The notes under the pieces: model-generated | Seen by the model: the letters and a program-made list of their open reading frames with translations, nothing else | The model's database searches: none | Told to the model about the DNA's origin: nothing | NCBI GenBank assembly: GCA_947494145.1 | Contig: CANLTZ010000001.1 | Coordinates: 434,001-498,000, forward strand | Direction: 5' to 3' | DNA: 64,000 nucleotides | Origin: an uncultured Jannaschia sp. | Lineage (GTDB): Bacteria; Pseudomonadota; Alphaproteobacteria; Rhodobacterales; Rhodobacteraceae | Program-made: the position numbers and the translations under genes | In this document: positions 17,812-27,860 of the stretch, piece by piece | How positions within the stretch are numbered: position 1 is the stretch's first letter | Layout: the number at the start of each line of letters is the position of its first letter

Positions 17812-18987
17812 CTATGTCGCTTCTGCCTCCCGTATCCGGTGGTGGCGCCCGCCGATGGCCAGGATGGTCAGGGCCAGGATGGCCACGCCCACGCCCACCA
17901 AGATAACCGTTCGGAAGTCCGAGGCTTGGGCGATCAGCCCGGCGGCCGGACCGGCCAGCACGCTCGTGACCATGGTCGCGTTCCAATAGACGGCGGTGGC
18001 CTGCGCCGGGCGATCTGGGGCCAATGACTGGATCCAACTGATGGCAAGGGTGGAAAAGAGACCGTAATAGAGCCCCTCCAGCGCGGCGCCCAACAGCATC
18101 TGCCCATAGGATTGGACCGAGGCCAGAAAGGCGATGGCAACGACGGCAAGGCAGGCCGTCCCCAGCAGCGACCGCCGCAGGCCGATACGCGCGATCAACA
18201 GGGGCGTGCTGGCGATGGCAACGATTTCGATGGCGGTTTTCACGCTGAAGGCGTTGCCTGGCGCGTAACCGGGCAGGCCGACTTCCTGCACATAGAAAAG
18301 CGGCAAGGCGGTGAAGGTCAGGAAATGCGCGCCAGCCAGGCACCCGACAAAGGCCGCAGCGATCCAGAGTGCGGTATCGCGGGGCGCTTGGCCCGCGTTC
18401 TTCGGTCTACCTTTCCTGCCAGACGTCGCCCCGCGGGGTGTCACCAGCCACCATAGCGCCACCCAGGCCAGCGCGACGACCGCCACGACATCGAACACCG
18501 CCGCCGGGCTAAGACGGTCGGCCAAAACGAAGGAAACCGCGGGCCCGATCATCCAGGCCATCGATGTCGTCGCCCGCATGAAAGCATTGAAGGTCGTCGT
18601 TTGGATGCCGCTGTTGGTTGCCACGATAGTGCCCAGGGAAAACATCGTGGATAAGGCACTTGCCCCGGCGCCGAAGCCCAGAATGCCGGCAGTCATCACG
18701 ACGGCGAGCGTGGGCGACAGCGCCAGCGACCCGGCCGCCAGCAACGCACCCGAAGCAGCGATGCCGACAAGCGGAAAGGCGGGTGATCCGGCATCCATGC
18801 GCCGCGCGAAGGCCTTGTTCAGCACCACCACAAGCACCGCCACAGCCCCGGCATAGAGGCTGATCACCCAAGGTTCGCGGCCCAGCCCTTCGACGAGGAA
18901 GAACCCCATGTAGGGCACGACCATCGACCCCGAAAGGGTGCCGGTGAAAAGAAGCAGCAGGAAGGGCAGGTATCGCGGCAGGGTCAT
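17812..18987 (-). CDS. MFS transporter (sugar-efflux/SetA-like)
   Basis: About twelve hydrophobic segments, beginning PRYLPFLLLLFTGTLSGSMV; a central basic loop (TSGRKGRPKNAGQ) separates the two six-helix halves. It resembles sugar or drug efflux MFS proteins. In-frame starts also exist at 19014 (ATG) and 19038 (GTG); none has a clear SD, and 18987 puts the first helix at the usual place. It is divergent from a LysR-type gene, which suggests control by that regulator. Confidence 0.85.
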   Translation of the reverse strand: MTLPRYLPFLLLLFTGTLSGSMVVPYMGFFLVEGLGREPWVISLYAGAVAVLVVVLNKAFARRMDAGSPAFPLVGIAASGALLAAGSLALSPTLAVVMTAGILGFGAGASALSTMFSLGTIVATNSGIQTTTFNAFMRATTSMAWMIGPAVSFVLADRLSPAAVFDVVAVVALAWVALWWLVTPRGATSGRKGRPKNAGQAPRDTALWIAAAFVGCLAGAHFLTFTALPLFYVQEVGLPGYAPGNAFSVKTAIEIVAIASTPLLIARIGLRRSLLGTACLAVVAIAFLASVQSYGQMLLGAALEGLYYGLFSTLAISWIQSLAPDRPAQATAVYWNATMVTSVLAGPAAGLIAQASDFRTVILVGVGVAILALTILAIGGRHHRIREAEAT

Positions 18988-19067
18988 CGGTTCAGCACCA
19001 GAAGGTTGCACCATGACTATGCCGCGGTCAGGCTTCACGGAACGGCGCTTCGCGAAAGGATCGTGTC

Positions 19068-19916
19068 ATGAATGAACGAATGGCTCCGCTTTCACCGTCG
19101 ATGGACCCTGAAGCACTGGCGGCGTCCTGGGATGATCTCGCCGCGTTTCTTGCCGTCGCCCGCGCGGGCGGGCTGGCAGGGGCAGCCCGTCATTCCACCG
19201 CGAGCGCGCCCACGCTCGGGCGCCGGATGCGCGTGTTGGAGCGCAGTCTGGGCCGCGAACTCTTCTTGAGGCGCAGCCATGGATACGACCTGACGGAAGA
19301 TGGTCAGCGCCTGCTGGACGACCTGACCGGCGTGGAGGCTGGTATTCTGCGGGCGACCCAGCCAATTGCAGGTGAGGCCCTGCCAATTGTGAAGATCACG
19401 GCCGGGACCTTCACCATGATGGCACTTGCGCCCCATGCGGCGGCCATTGCCGGTACGCCACCCGATCTGCGTCTTCGGCTGCTTGCGGGCGAAGCGGTCC
19501 TATCCATTTCTCGGCGTGAGGCAGATATCGGCTTCCGCGCCCGCCGCCCCATCAAGGCAGGCCTGGCGGGTCGCAAGCTGCGTGACGTGGCTTTCGCACC
19601 CTACGCGACGCCCGCCGCGCCCGCACGTTGGATCGTTGTCGCCGCCGACACGCCGTCAGCGCGCTGGGTACAAGACAGGGCCCGGGACGCGCCGATCCAG
19701 ACGGACGCACCGCGCGTGGCCCTGGACCTTGCTTTGGCCGGAGCTGGGTGGCTGATGCTGCCAACCTTCCTAGGCGACACCCGGACCGAGTTGATGCGCG
19801 TCGGCAACGCTGTGCCCGAACTCGCCCATGAACAATGGCTGGTCACCCACGCCGACCGTCGGACACAGCCTGAAGTGCGGCGAACGCTGGATCGGATCGC
19901 GGAGGTGTTTGGCTAA
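19068..19916 (+). CDS. LysR-type transcriptional regulator
   Basis: 282 residues. The winged helix-turn-helix lies at about 18-80: FLAVARAGGLAGAARH, then SAPTLGRRMRVLERSLGREL and LFLRRSHGYDLTEDG. The remainder is a periplasmic-binding-like effector domain. Many LysR proteins start with a short lead before the HTH; here about 17 residues. The divergent MFS gene next door is the obvious target; a TTCGCGAA palindrome lies in the gap (19050-19057). Confidence 0.85.
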   Translation: MNERMAPLSPSMDPEALAASWDDLAAFLAVARAGGLAGAARHSTASAPTLGRRMRVLERSLGRELFLRRSHGYDLTEDGQRLLDDLTGVEAGILRATQPIAGEALPIVKITAGTFTMMALAPHAAAIAGTPPDLRLRLLAGEAVLSISRREADIGFRARRPIKAGLAGRKLRDVAFAPYATPAAPARWIVVAADTPSARWVQDRARDAPIQTDAPRVALDLALAGAGWLMLPTFLGDTRTELMRVGNAVPELAHEQWLVTHADRRTQPEVRRTLDRIAEVFG

Positions 19917-20031
19917 TTCACGGTTCAGCATCGTCCGCAGCCGTCCTTGGGGGCCTTCGGTCCTCTGGAAAAGCGCCCGTCGAATTCTCTGCGCGACGGG
20001 TATCTGCTGCGCTCCCGACTTCGTCTGTCAC

Positions 20032-20682
20032 CTACGGTTTCTGGATTGCCGCCCGCCCCGCCTCCGTCAATTCATAGATCCCCGTTGAGACGCGAGTGAA
20101 CCAACCGTAATGGTTGTCGCGCATGATCGCTGTGGCGCGGCCCACCCCAGTGGCATCACGGGCGGCGGCGCCTTTGGTGGGGCCGTTTTGGGCCAGGTGG
20201 GCCGCGACGGCCAGCGCGTCTTGGCGATAGGCGGTCACAAGCCCCGTGCGGGTGGCGCCGCCCTGGGCCGGGTCGCCGCGGCGCGCGGCGAATTCGCGCA
20301 GCAGGCGCTGGCGTGGTTTGGCTTGCAAGCGCGGCTGAAACGGACCTGGGTCGCAATGGACGGTCACCAACCCGTCGCGCAGCCGCACCGTCACCACACC
20401 CAGACCCAAGCGTCGGCAGAGCTTCAGGTTTGCCTTGAGGGCCTGCAAACCTCGCCTGCCCGAAACCTCTGGCACGGCGAGGTAAACATGGGGAGTGACC
20501 GCCTGGCGGTCGATGCCCTGATGGACAAGCGTCAGGCTGAACGCGGTCTTGAGTTCCACGATGACCGGCGGATCGTCGCCGCGCAAAGCCACCACATCCG
20601 CCGGGCCGATTTCGCCTTTCACCTCATAGCCCTGGCTTTCCAGAAACGCTTTGATCGGCGGATAGAGGTCGGTTTCGCGCAT
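20032..20682 (-). CDS. DUF2161 protein with nuclease-like N-terminal fold
   Basis: 216 residues. The N-terminal part resembles a PD-(D/E)XK layout: D29 in GPADVVAL and E43-x-K45 in VELKTA. The C-terminal part (RATAIMRDNHYGWFTRV... GIYELTEAGRAAI) looks like a winged helix. The family is annotated as a putative phosphodiesterase; activity is unproven. Start 20682 is chosen because ACGAGGAA precedes it; five more codons upstream are open. Confidence 0.8.
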   Translation of the reverse strand: MRETDLYPPIKAFLESQGYEVKGEIGPADVVALRGDDPPVIVELKTAFSLTLVHQGIDRQAVTPHVYLAVPEVSGRRGLQALKANLKLCRRLGLGVVTVRLRDGLVTVHCDPGPFQPRLQAKPRQRLLREFAARRGDPAQGGATRTGLVTAYRQDALAVAAHLAQNGPTKGAAARDATGVGRATAIMRDNHYGWFTRVSTGIYELTEAGRAAIQKP

Positions 20683-20754
20683 GGTTCCTCGTGACATGGG
20701 CGGCCGCCATTGCTAAGGCCCCGCGCGACCACAGATGCAGCATGGATAGATGCG

Positions 20755-21675
20755 ATGACCACCCTCGTTTTCGGCCACAAAAGCCCTGACACCGACAGCA
20801 CCGGCAGCCCCATCGCCTGGGCCTGGTACATGAATGAAGTGCTGGGCGAGGAGGCCAAGCCAGTTCTGCTGGGTGCACCGAACACCGAAGCCGCCTACAT
20901 GCTGCGCCGGTGGGGCTTGCCGCAGCCCGAGATTGTGAACGACGTGGCCGACGATCAGGCTTGCGTCATCGTGGACACCAACAACCCCGCGGAACTGCCC
21001 GCCAATGTGGGCAACGCCGATATCCGGCAGATCATCGACCACCACAAACTGGTCGGCGGGATTGAGACCAAGGGGCCCATCGACATCACCATCCGACCGC
21101 TCGCTTGCACGGCGACGGTGATGTACGATCTGATGGGGCAGGCCGCGGCCTCGGCGCCTGAAGCCGTGCGCGGCGCCATGCTGACCTGCATCCTGTCGGA
21201 CACGCTGGAATTCCGCTCCCCCACCACAACGGATCATGACCGCGCCGTGGCGGAGCGTCTGGCGGGCGATCTGGGCGTCGATATCGCCGAATTGGCTGCC
21301 GAGATGTTTGCTGCGAAATCCGACGTGTCTGCCTTCAGCGAAGCGGAGCTTCTGCGCATGGATTCCAAGGAATACGAAGTGGATGGCACGTCCTTCCGCG
21401 TCTCAGTCCTGGAGACGACGGCGCCGGGCGTGGTGCTGGACCGCAAAGCCGCGTTGATGGAGGCGATGCCGACTGTGGCAGCTGAAGATGGCGTCGCGCA
21501 GGTGCTTTTGTTCGTGGTGGATATCCTCAACGAAGAGGCAACGCTGCTGGTGCCCAACGACTTGGTCAAAGGCGTGGCGGAGAAGAGCTTTAGCGCCACC
21601 GTCACAGGCGACACGGTGGTCTTGCCGGGCGTGATGAGCCGCAAGAAGCAGATCATCCCCGCGCTCAAGGTCTGA
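20755..21675 (+). CDS. ppaC: Manganese-dependent inorganic pyrophosphatase (family II)
   Basis: Hydrolyses PPi to phosphate in the cytoplasm. 306 residues with the DHH-superfamily motifs: GHKSPDTDS at residues 6-14 (the more usual form is GHxNPDTDA), VDTNN, DHHK and the DHHA2 signature SRKKQIIPAL at the C-terminus. The ATG at 20755 matches the family start; the ORF is open 15 codons further upstream. Confidence 0.92.
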   Translation: MTTLVFGHKSPDTDSTGSPIAWAWYMNEVLGEEAKPVLLGAPNTEAAYMLRRWGLPQPEIVNDVADDQACVIVDTNNPAELPANVGNADIRQIIDHHKLVGGIETKGPIDITIRPLACTATVMYDLMGQAAASAPEAVRGAMLTCILSDTLEFRSPTTTDHDRAVAERLAGDLGVDIAELAAEMFAAKSDVSAFSEAELLRMDSKEYEVDGTSFRVSVLETTAPGVVLDRKAALMEAMPTVAAEDGVAQVLLFVVDILNEEATLLVPNDLVKGVAEKSFSATVTGDTVVLPGVMSRKKQIIPALKV

Positions 21676-21684
21676 CATGGGTTG

Positions 21685-22356
21685 TCATCGCTGTTGATCG
21701 GTTGCTCGGCCTGATAGGCCGGGCGCGGGCGCCGCTACTCCGCCGGTTCCACCGTGCGCGTTTTGCCAAACGCGCGCATATATAAGTGGTGACTTCAGAC
21801 TTGGCTGCATGTCGTCCGTCGCGCCCGGCGGGCCATCGCAGGGTCCTGGCACATAATGGGCGCGAAGGGCCCAGTCCCAAAGGCCAAAGACCGTCGCGAA
21901 GTTTCTGTCATGGGCCACTTCGTCCGATGAATGGTGCCAACGGTGCATCGCGGGCGACACGAAGAGCATGTTGAAACGACCGCAAGTCCAGGGCAGGTCG
22001 GCGTGAATGAAGAAGCCGTAATGGCAGCGGACAAGGCTGCTGGCCACGACTGCATATGGCGGCAGGCCCAGAAGCAGCAGCGCTGCTGGAATTTATAGTA
22101 AGGGTGGTCAAGCGGTTGACTGGGCGGAACCGGTCAAGTGACAGCCATGTCATCTCGGTATCGAAATGATGGACGGCATGTGCTTGCCGTATGAATGAGT
22201 AATGTTCGAAGCGGTGGCGCCGTTAGCCAACGATATCCCCAATGGTAACGGCCAGAATGACGACGATCGACGGATGCAGGCCCGTCCCGCTTTCCGTATA
22301 GAACAGGATCAGTCCCGTCGCGGCACCTGAGACTGCGTGAAAGCTTTCCCTCAAGA
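21685..22356 (-). pseudogene. Sterol desaturase/fatty-acid hydroxylase family, degraded
   Basis: Pieces in more than one frame make up a membrane di-iron hydroxylase. In order on the minus strand: LILFYTESGTGLHPSIVV, IGDIVG-stop-RRHRFEHY (stop TAA where the family has YW), QAHAVHHFDTEMTWLS with its HxxHH, then a frameshift near 22090, then LLLLGLPPYAVVASSLV and PAMHRWHHSSDEVAHDRNF. At least one nonsense codon and one frameshift are visible. The N-terminal part is lost or displaced by the palindromic element directly upstream; a PPKRCPQRKGRRH stretch beyond that element may be its remnant. Confidence 0.8.
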
Positions 22357-22357
22357 A

Positions 22358-22474
22358 CTAAAGCGGTTTTCGAAAAACCTGCATCACTACTTTCGAAAAA
22401 CGTCCCGACATCGCATTGACGTTGCACCGTTTCACGAAAAGCTGATGGCTCAGGTTTTTCGAGAACCGCTCTAG
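22358..22474. mobile_element. MITE-like 117-bp palindromic element
   Basis: Terminal inverted repeats of 23 bp, CTAAAGCGGTTTTCGAAAAA(CCT) and (AGG)TTTTTCGAGAACCGCTCTAG, three mismatches apart. The inner part is also imperfectly self-complementary (GCATCACTACTTTCGAAAAA against the complement of TTTCACGAAAAGCTGATGGC). It has no coding capacity. It sits at the N-terminal side of the broken sterol desaturase gene. A one-ended relic is at 5955-5986. Confidence 0.75.
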
Positions 22475-22816
22475 ACGATGATTTCTATGCCTGCGGCCCT
22501 TTCTTTGCGGGCACCTTTTTGGGGGAGCGTAGACCGGAAAGGCGATTGGAGTCTGGCATTTCACGGAAACAATCGCGCCGATGCGCCTAGATTACGCAAC
22601 GGTTTCGGGCTGTCGACCGCGTCTCCCGGGCTGAAGGGGCAACGTGGAGCATATTGGCTTTGATCACTCTTGAACGGTCAGCGGAACTGCATGCATGGAC
22701 GGTCTCCTGCCGTGCGGGCTATGGACAGGCGTGCTGACGTCCTGCTGAGACGTCAAGAAACCTGCGTATTTGTTGCACCTTGTCGATGTATTCGGCTGAC
22801 CCCACTGCAAAAATGC
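22475..22816. other. Intergenic region, no supported gene
   Basis: 342 bases between the palindromic element and the ridA-like gene. Short ORFs on both strands have no SD and no recognisable pattern. Possibly includes the displaced 5' end of the sterol desaturase gene (minus strand, about 22500-22560) and the 3' end of the RidA transcript. Confidence 0.5.
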
Positions 22817-23212
22817 TCAGGGCCGCCGCGCGACCATGTCGATTTCCACCAGTGCGCCGACGGCCAACCTGGTGACGCCGATGCAGGTGCGCGCGGGCAG
22901 TTTGCCGGGGGCGAAGTAGGTTTGATAGGTCTCGTTCATCTCCGCGTAGTCGCGGTCAAACTCGGTCAGGTAGACGCGGGCCTGGGCCACATGTTCCAGA
23001 CCCAGCCCCATGCCGCCCAGCACGATTTGCAGGTTTTCCATGACGCGGCGTGTCTGGGCCGCGACGCCAGCGGGCAGGGGGCGGTCGGGCTCACCCGGCC
23101 AGGTGGGCATCTGCCCGGTCAGGAAGACCCAGCCATCGACTTCGCTACAATGGGAAAAGGTGGCGACGGGCCGTGGGGCACCGTCGATCATGTGGAAGCT
23201 GGGTAGGGGCAT
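22817..23212 (-). CDS. RidA/YjgF family protein
   Basis: 131 residues of the Rid superfamily, trimeric imine/enamine deaminases. The order FLTGQMPTWPGEPDRPLPAG, RRVMENLQIVLGGMGLGLEH and the C-terminal ARTCIGVTRLAVGALVEIDM fits the family, including the catalytic-site Arg-Thr and Glu. It is not next to an obvious amino-acid pathway gene, so its substrate is open. Confidence 0.85.
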   Translation of the reverse strand: MPLPSFHMIDGAPRPVATFSHCSEVDGWVFLTGQMPTWPGEPDRPLPAGVAAQTRRVMENLQIVLGGMGLGLEHVAQARVYLTEFDRDYAEMNETYQTYFAPGKLPARTCIGVTRLAVGALVEIDMVARRP

Positions 23213-23280
23213 GGGGCAGGGTCCTTCAGGTGGCAGACCCGGGATAGCCGCGATTGGAGGCGGTTGAAACGCCTGTGCCC

Positions 23281-23970
23281 CTAGCTGGTCGTGACGGAAA
23301 CGTCGTCGATTGCGTAGAACTCGTTGCTGGTGCCTTCATCCGCGCCCGATTGCACGCCGACGCGGAGGGAGCTTCCGGGATCATCCACCGTGATCGTGTA
23401 GGTGGCGCGGCTGTCGCGGCCATGACTGCCGGCGCCCGCACTGTCATTGGTGTAATGCTGTTGCACGTCCACGGTGATGCCGGACACGTTGCCGTTTTCC
23501 ACCGTCACGTTGCCGTGGTTGTCGCGGTAAATCGAGACTTCTTCCCCGTTGATAAAAACCGTTGCAGGTTCACCGCTCAGATCGTCACCTGCGATCATGT
23601 CAAAGCTCACCGTGGCGGACGAGGCACCGGGGGGCACGTCAAGCGTGAGTTCCGCGGTTTCGCCCGGGTCGAGTTGCAGAACGTCACCAAAGCCCGGAAG
23701 CGTAGCAGCCGTGCCGCCATCCCATTCGCCGGACCCATCCGAGAAGTCGCTGTCGAAGAGACCGGCGATGGTGGAGAAGGCCGTTTGGATGCTGGTGCCG
23801 TCCAACTCGGCCCGAATGTCGCCGGACAAGTCGTCTAGCCCGCCCGAGACCACGGCGGCAACTGCCAGACCGAGACCCACAAGGGCGCCCGTCAGGACAA
23901 CCCAGTCGACAGTCACGGCCCCAGATTCGGAGCGGAGGAAGCGGGCAATGGATGTGTGTACGTTAACCAT
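23281..23970 (-). CDS. Flp-pilin-like protein with C-terminal beta-rich domain
   Basis: 229 residues. The N-terminus (SESGAVTVDWVVLTGALVGLG, about residues 14-34) matches the class III Flp prepilin pattern: Gly, then Asp-Trp at +5/+6 in place of Glu-Tyr, then a hydrophobic helix. After residue 60 comes an acidic, Thr/Gly/Asp-rich region with regular strands (AELTLDVPPGASSATVSFDM, ATVFINGEEVSIY, TYTITVDDPGSSLRVG) that looks like a jelly-roll or adhesin-type domain. Flp pilins are usually 50-80 residues, so this is a large minor pilin or pilin-anchored adhesin. No tad genes lie in the window. Confidence 0.65.
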   Translation of the reverse strand: MVNVHTSIARFLRSESGAVTVDWVVLTGALVGLGLAVAAVVSGGLDDLSGDIRAELDGTSIQTAFSTIAGLFDSDFSDGSGEWDGGTAATLPGFGDVLQLDPGETAELTLDVPPGASSATVSFDMIAGDDLSGEPATVFINGEEVSIYRDNHGNVTVENGNVSGITVDVQQHYTNDSAGAGSHGRDSRATYTITVDDPGSSLRVGVQSGADEGTSNEFYAIDDVSVTTS

Positions 23971-23999
23971 GGAGTGGATTTAGCCCGACGATTCGGGCC

Positions 24000-24930
24000 C
24001 GCTTTTGTCCGCACAGCGCCATTCTGCGGCAAGGCAATTCGAGCCTGTCGCCAATCACGGCATTCGGACAATATTGGTTCCCATATCTGTAATATCGGCG
24101 TTGAGCGGCCCAGGTGCGCCCCGTAGTCGACCGTCCAACTGCGCACGCCAGACGTCAGGGGAACGCCATGTGGTGCGACCCGTCTGCCGCAAGGGGTACA
24201 GAATTGGCCAATGGGAGCTGGGCGGCTTGATCGGGGCCGGTGATACGGCCTTGCAATGGCAACTGCGCGTGTCATAGGCCCCATCAGCGGTGACCGTGGC
24301 AGTCTCTTGGTCGAGCGGGATCTGGTCCAGCAGGTTGGGCAGCATAGGTGCGTCGGCGACATTACTTGTCGTGACGCCAACCGCGCGGATCTCCAATGTT
24401 TCCTCATCCATAGCGAGGTGTAGCTGGCGCCAAAGGCGCTTCTTTGGCCCGCCGTGCTTGCGTGCGTTCCACTCCCCTTCGCCTTCGGCTTTGATCTCTG
24501 TCGCATCGAGCAGCAGATGGAGCGTCCCTGACCCGCCATGGAAAGGGATGGTGACGTGCAATGTCTTCTGTCGGCGGCACAGAGTGCTGAAGTCCGGCAC
24601 TTTCCAATCGAGCCCTGCCAGACGCAGCAGGCTTTCGACAAACCCGGTCGCCTGACGAAGGGGCATTCCAAAAAGAACTTTCAATGTGAGGCAAACTTGG
24701 ATCGCAGCCTGGCTGTACTCTGGCTGATGACCGCGCTTTCCGGTTGCTGGTGGAGGCTAGGCCATCTCAGGATCAAACCAGATCGACAGCGAACCGCGCT
24801 GCTTCAGCGCCGAATTATACGACCGCCAATTCGTCGTCTTGTACTTCATAGGGGCCCAACTGCTCAGGCACGCTAGCTATCACACTGGATTAATGATATG
24901 AATTCCTCACCCAACTGTGCAACAAAGCCG
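24000..24930 (-). mobile_element. Degenerate IS5-family (IS427-like) insertion sequence
   Basis: The right end reads, on the minus strand, GGCTTTGTTGCACAGTTGG (24911-24929), typical of IS427-group ends. The left end at about 24000-24019 (CGCTTTTGTCCGCACAGCGC) is a worn match. The size, about 0.93 kb, fits the group. The single transposase gene inside is broken, so the element cannot move itself. Exact ends and any target duplication could not be fixed. Confidence 0.7.
24050..24849 (-). pseudogene. IS5-family transposase, inactivated
   Basis: The start is MKYKTTNWRSYNSALKQRGS, continuing LSIWFDPEMA-stop-PPPATGKRGH; the TAG at this point stands for the Trp of the family's EMAW. Later parts are clear: FSTLCRRQKTL, LLLDATEIKAEGEGEW (first Asp of the catalytic triad), GGPKKRLWRQLHLAMDE and VTADGAYDTRSCH (second Asp). 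After that the frame is lost: PAPIKPPSSHW and DVWRAQLDGRLRG are worn remnants, and the third catalytic residue region is not intact. Nonsense mutation plus 3' frameshift decay. Confidence 0.85.
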
Positions 24931-25069
24931 CGCAACCGGCGAGGCGTTAACAAATGTTAAAACTTCGCGAAAAGTGGCAATACGCACAAGATGTCGCGCA
25001 TTTCCTACTTGAACTGCACAGCTCTCTTATCCTTGTTTTCTAAGAAAGAACGAACCGAGCAGGGGCACC

Positions 25070-25984
25070 ATGACAACCCATTCTCGATGGCTTTGGCCAG
25101 TGCTTGCGTTTGTGGCGTCACCAGCCACAGCAGAAGACTATCGTCTCCCCAATGGCGAATATGTCGGCCCGTTAGAGATATTCCGCGAATGCGACGTCTG
25201 CCCGGAGATGATTGTGCTGCCCTTGGGTAGCTTCACCATGGGTGCGCCATTGGACGAGTCAGCGGGCATCGACATGTTGTGGCGCAGGCGACCCGAAGGC
25301 GAGCCCCCGGGCCGTCGGACCGAGGGGCCGGAGCATGTGGTCGAAATGGATCTGGCCATCGCCATTGGTCGTAACGAGGTCACTCACGACGAGTGGATGG
25401 CCTGCGTGGCGGCTGGTGGGTGCAGCCACGTCCCCGACCCGACCGTGAAGCTGGACTTCGAAGAATTCATCGCCGACGGGGCGCATCCGGTCATCGATGT
25501 TTCATATCTAGACATCTAGGACTACGCCGATTGGTTGAACGGGATTGTTGGGGCTGACGTTTACCGTCTGCCCACAGAAGCGGAATGAGAATATGCCGCC
25601 CGTGCCGGTACAAGCACCAAATTCGCGCAAGGCGACAAGCTGCGGACCGATCAGGCGCGTTTCTTCGACAATACGATCATGGAAACCGTCCAGCCGCCGG
25701 TGCCGGTGGATCAATTGGATGCAGCCAACCCCCGGGGCGTGCGGCACATGTCCGCGAATGTCCGGGAGAAAACCATGTCTTGTTGGAGCGAGCGTCACCT
25801 TGGGCTGGCGACGACGTCGGCCTATCTCGCCCATGCCCAAGCGAAGCCCACCTGTCGCCGCGTGGCGAAGGGCGGCGCCTACAATGCGGGGACTGATTAC
25901 GCTCGCCCAGCCACACGCGGGGATAGTGCCGAGACGTTCAGAAGCCGCTATGCCGGATTTCGTCTCGTCAGAGAAATGGAGTGA
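25070..25984 (+). pseudogene. Formylglycine-generating-enzyme-like (SUMF1) protein, two in-frame stops
   Basis: A single frame of 305 codons interrupted by TAG at 25517-25519 (VSYLDI-stop-DYADWLN) and TGA at 25586-25588 (RLPTEAE-stop-EYAARAG, Trp in the family). No frameshift is present. A signal peptide (WLWPVLAFVASPATA) opens it; PEMIVLPLGSFTMGAP, GRNEVTHDEWMACV and, at the end, VAKGGAYN and FRSRYAGFRLVRE are the family landmarks. Each stop is one transition away from a sense codon (CAG, TGG). Family roles include sulfatase activation and ergothioneine-type synthases. Probably dead, though a 149-residue N-terminal product could be made. Confidence 0.85.
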
Positions 25985-26017
25985 CGCACGAGGGAGGGCA
26001 GGCCGTCCGCTCCTGCC

Positions 26018-26518
26018 TCACGCCTCCTGCGCCAACCGGGCTTCCAGCACGTCAAACGGCACGCCCGGCACGTCCTTCGCCCCTCGGATCACGAGGGACG
26101 TCTTGACCGACGCCACGTTCTCGGCAGCCGTCAACTCGCCAGTCAGGAAGGACTGGAAGGACGACAAATCGGGGGCCACGCATTTCAGGATGAAATCGAT
26201 TTCCCCGTTCAGCATGTGGCATTCGCGCACAAGCGGCCAGGCGCGGCAGCGATCTTCGAACGCGGACAGGTCCGATTCAGCCTGGCGCAGCAGCGACACC
26301 ATGGCGAAGACCTGCACCTCAAACCCAAGCGCACGCGAATCCACCTCGGCGTGGTAGCCGCGGATCAGGCCCGCTTCTTCCAATGCGCGTACACGGCGCA
26401 GGCAAGGTGGGGCGGAAATGCCCACGCGCCGTGCCAGTTCGACATTGGTCATGCGCCCGTCATCCTGTAGCTCGGACAGAATCTGGCGGTCGATGGGGTC
26501 GAGTTTTGACGCGGGCAT
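26018..26518 (-). CDS. Lrp/AsnC-family transcriptional regulator
   Basis: 166 residues: N-terminal helix-turn-helix (LDPIDRQILSELQDDGRMTN, VELARRVGISAPPCLRRVRA) and C-terminal RAM effector domain (GYHAEVDSRALGFEVQVFAM onward). Likely amino-acid-responsive DNA-binding protein. It is divergent from trxB. Two perfect palindromes in the shared 163-bp gap, at 26531-26542 and 26579-26592, are possible binding sites. Confidence 0.9.
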   Translation of the reverse strand: MPASKLDPIDRQILSELQDDGRMTNVELARRVGISAPPCLRRVRALEEAGLIRGYHAEVDSRALGFEVQVFAMVSLLRQAESDLSAFEDRCRAWPLVRECHMLNGEIDFILKCVAPDLSSFQSFLTGELTAAENVASVKTSLVIRGAKDVPGVPFDVLEARLAQEA

Positions 26519-26530
26519 GGGGACTCCGGT

Positions 26531-26592
26531 AATTGCGCAATTCGCGGATATGTCCCACGCTGCGCGGGAATGCGCAACAATCTTTCAAGATT
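26531..26592. promoter_or_regulatory. Palindromes in the lrp-like/trxB divergent gap
   Basis: AATTGCGCAATT (26531-26542) is a perfect 12-bp palindrome 13 bp before the regulator's start. AATCTTTCAAGATT (26579-26592) is a second, 6-2-6, palindrome nearer trxB. AT-rich palindromes in a GC-rich gap beside an Lrp-type gene fit autoregulation; no experiment supports this. Confidence 0.4.
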
Positions 26593-26594
26593 AA

Positions 26595-27701
<1,107 letters not shown>

Positions 27702-27860
27702 GCGTTTCCATTTCCAGACTGGCGACCGGCAGCGCAGTCGGCGGGCCTTCGCCGGGTATGTCGGCCACGCATGGCAGACCTTCGTCTTCGCCGGGTTTAC
27801 GACGGGGGGGACAGCCGCTAAGGCAGCCGCTGATCGCGGACAACCCCCTCGGCCCCCTTC

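Noticed and set aside
25586-25588. TGA in the FGE-like gene as selenocysteine codon
   Set aside because: The family residue is Trp, no SECIS-like hairpin follows at once, and a second stop (TAG) is present upstream.
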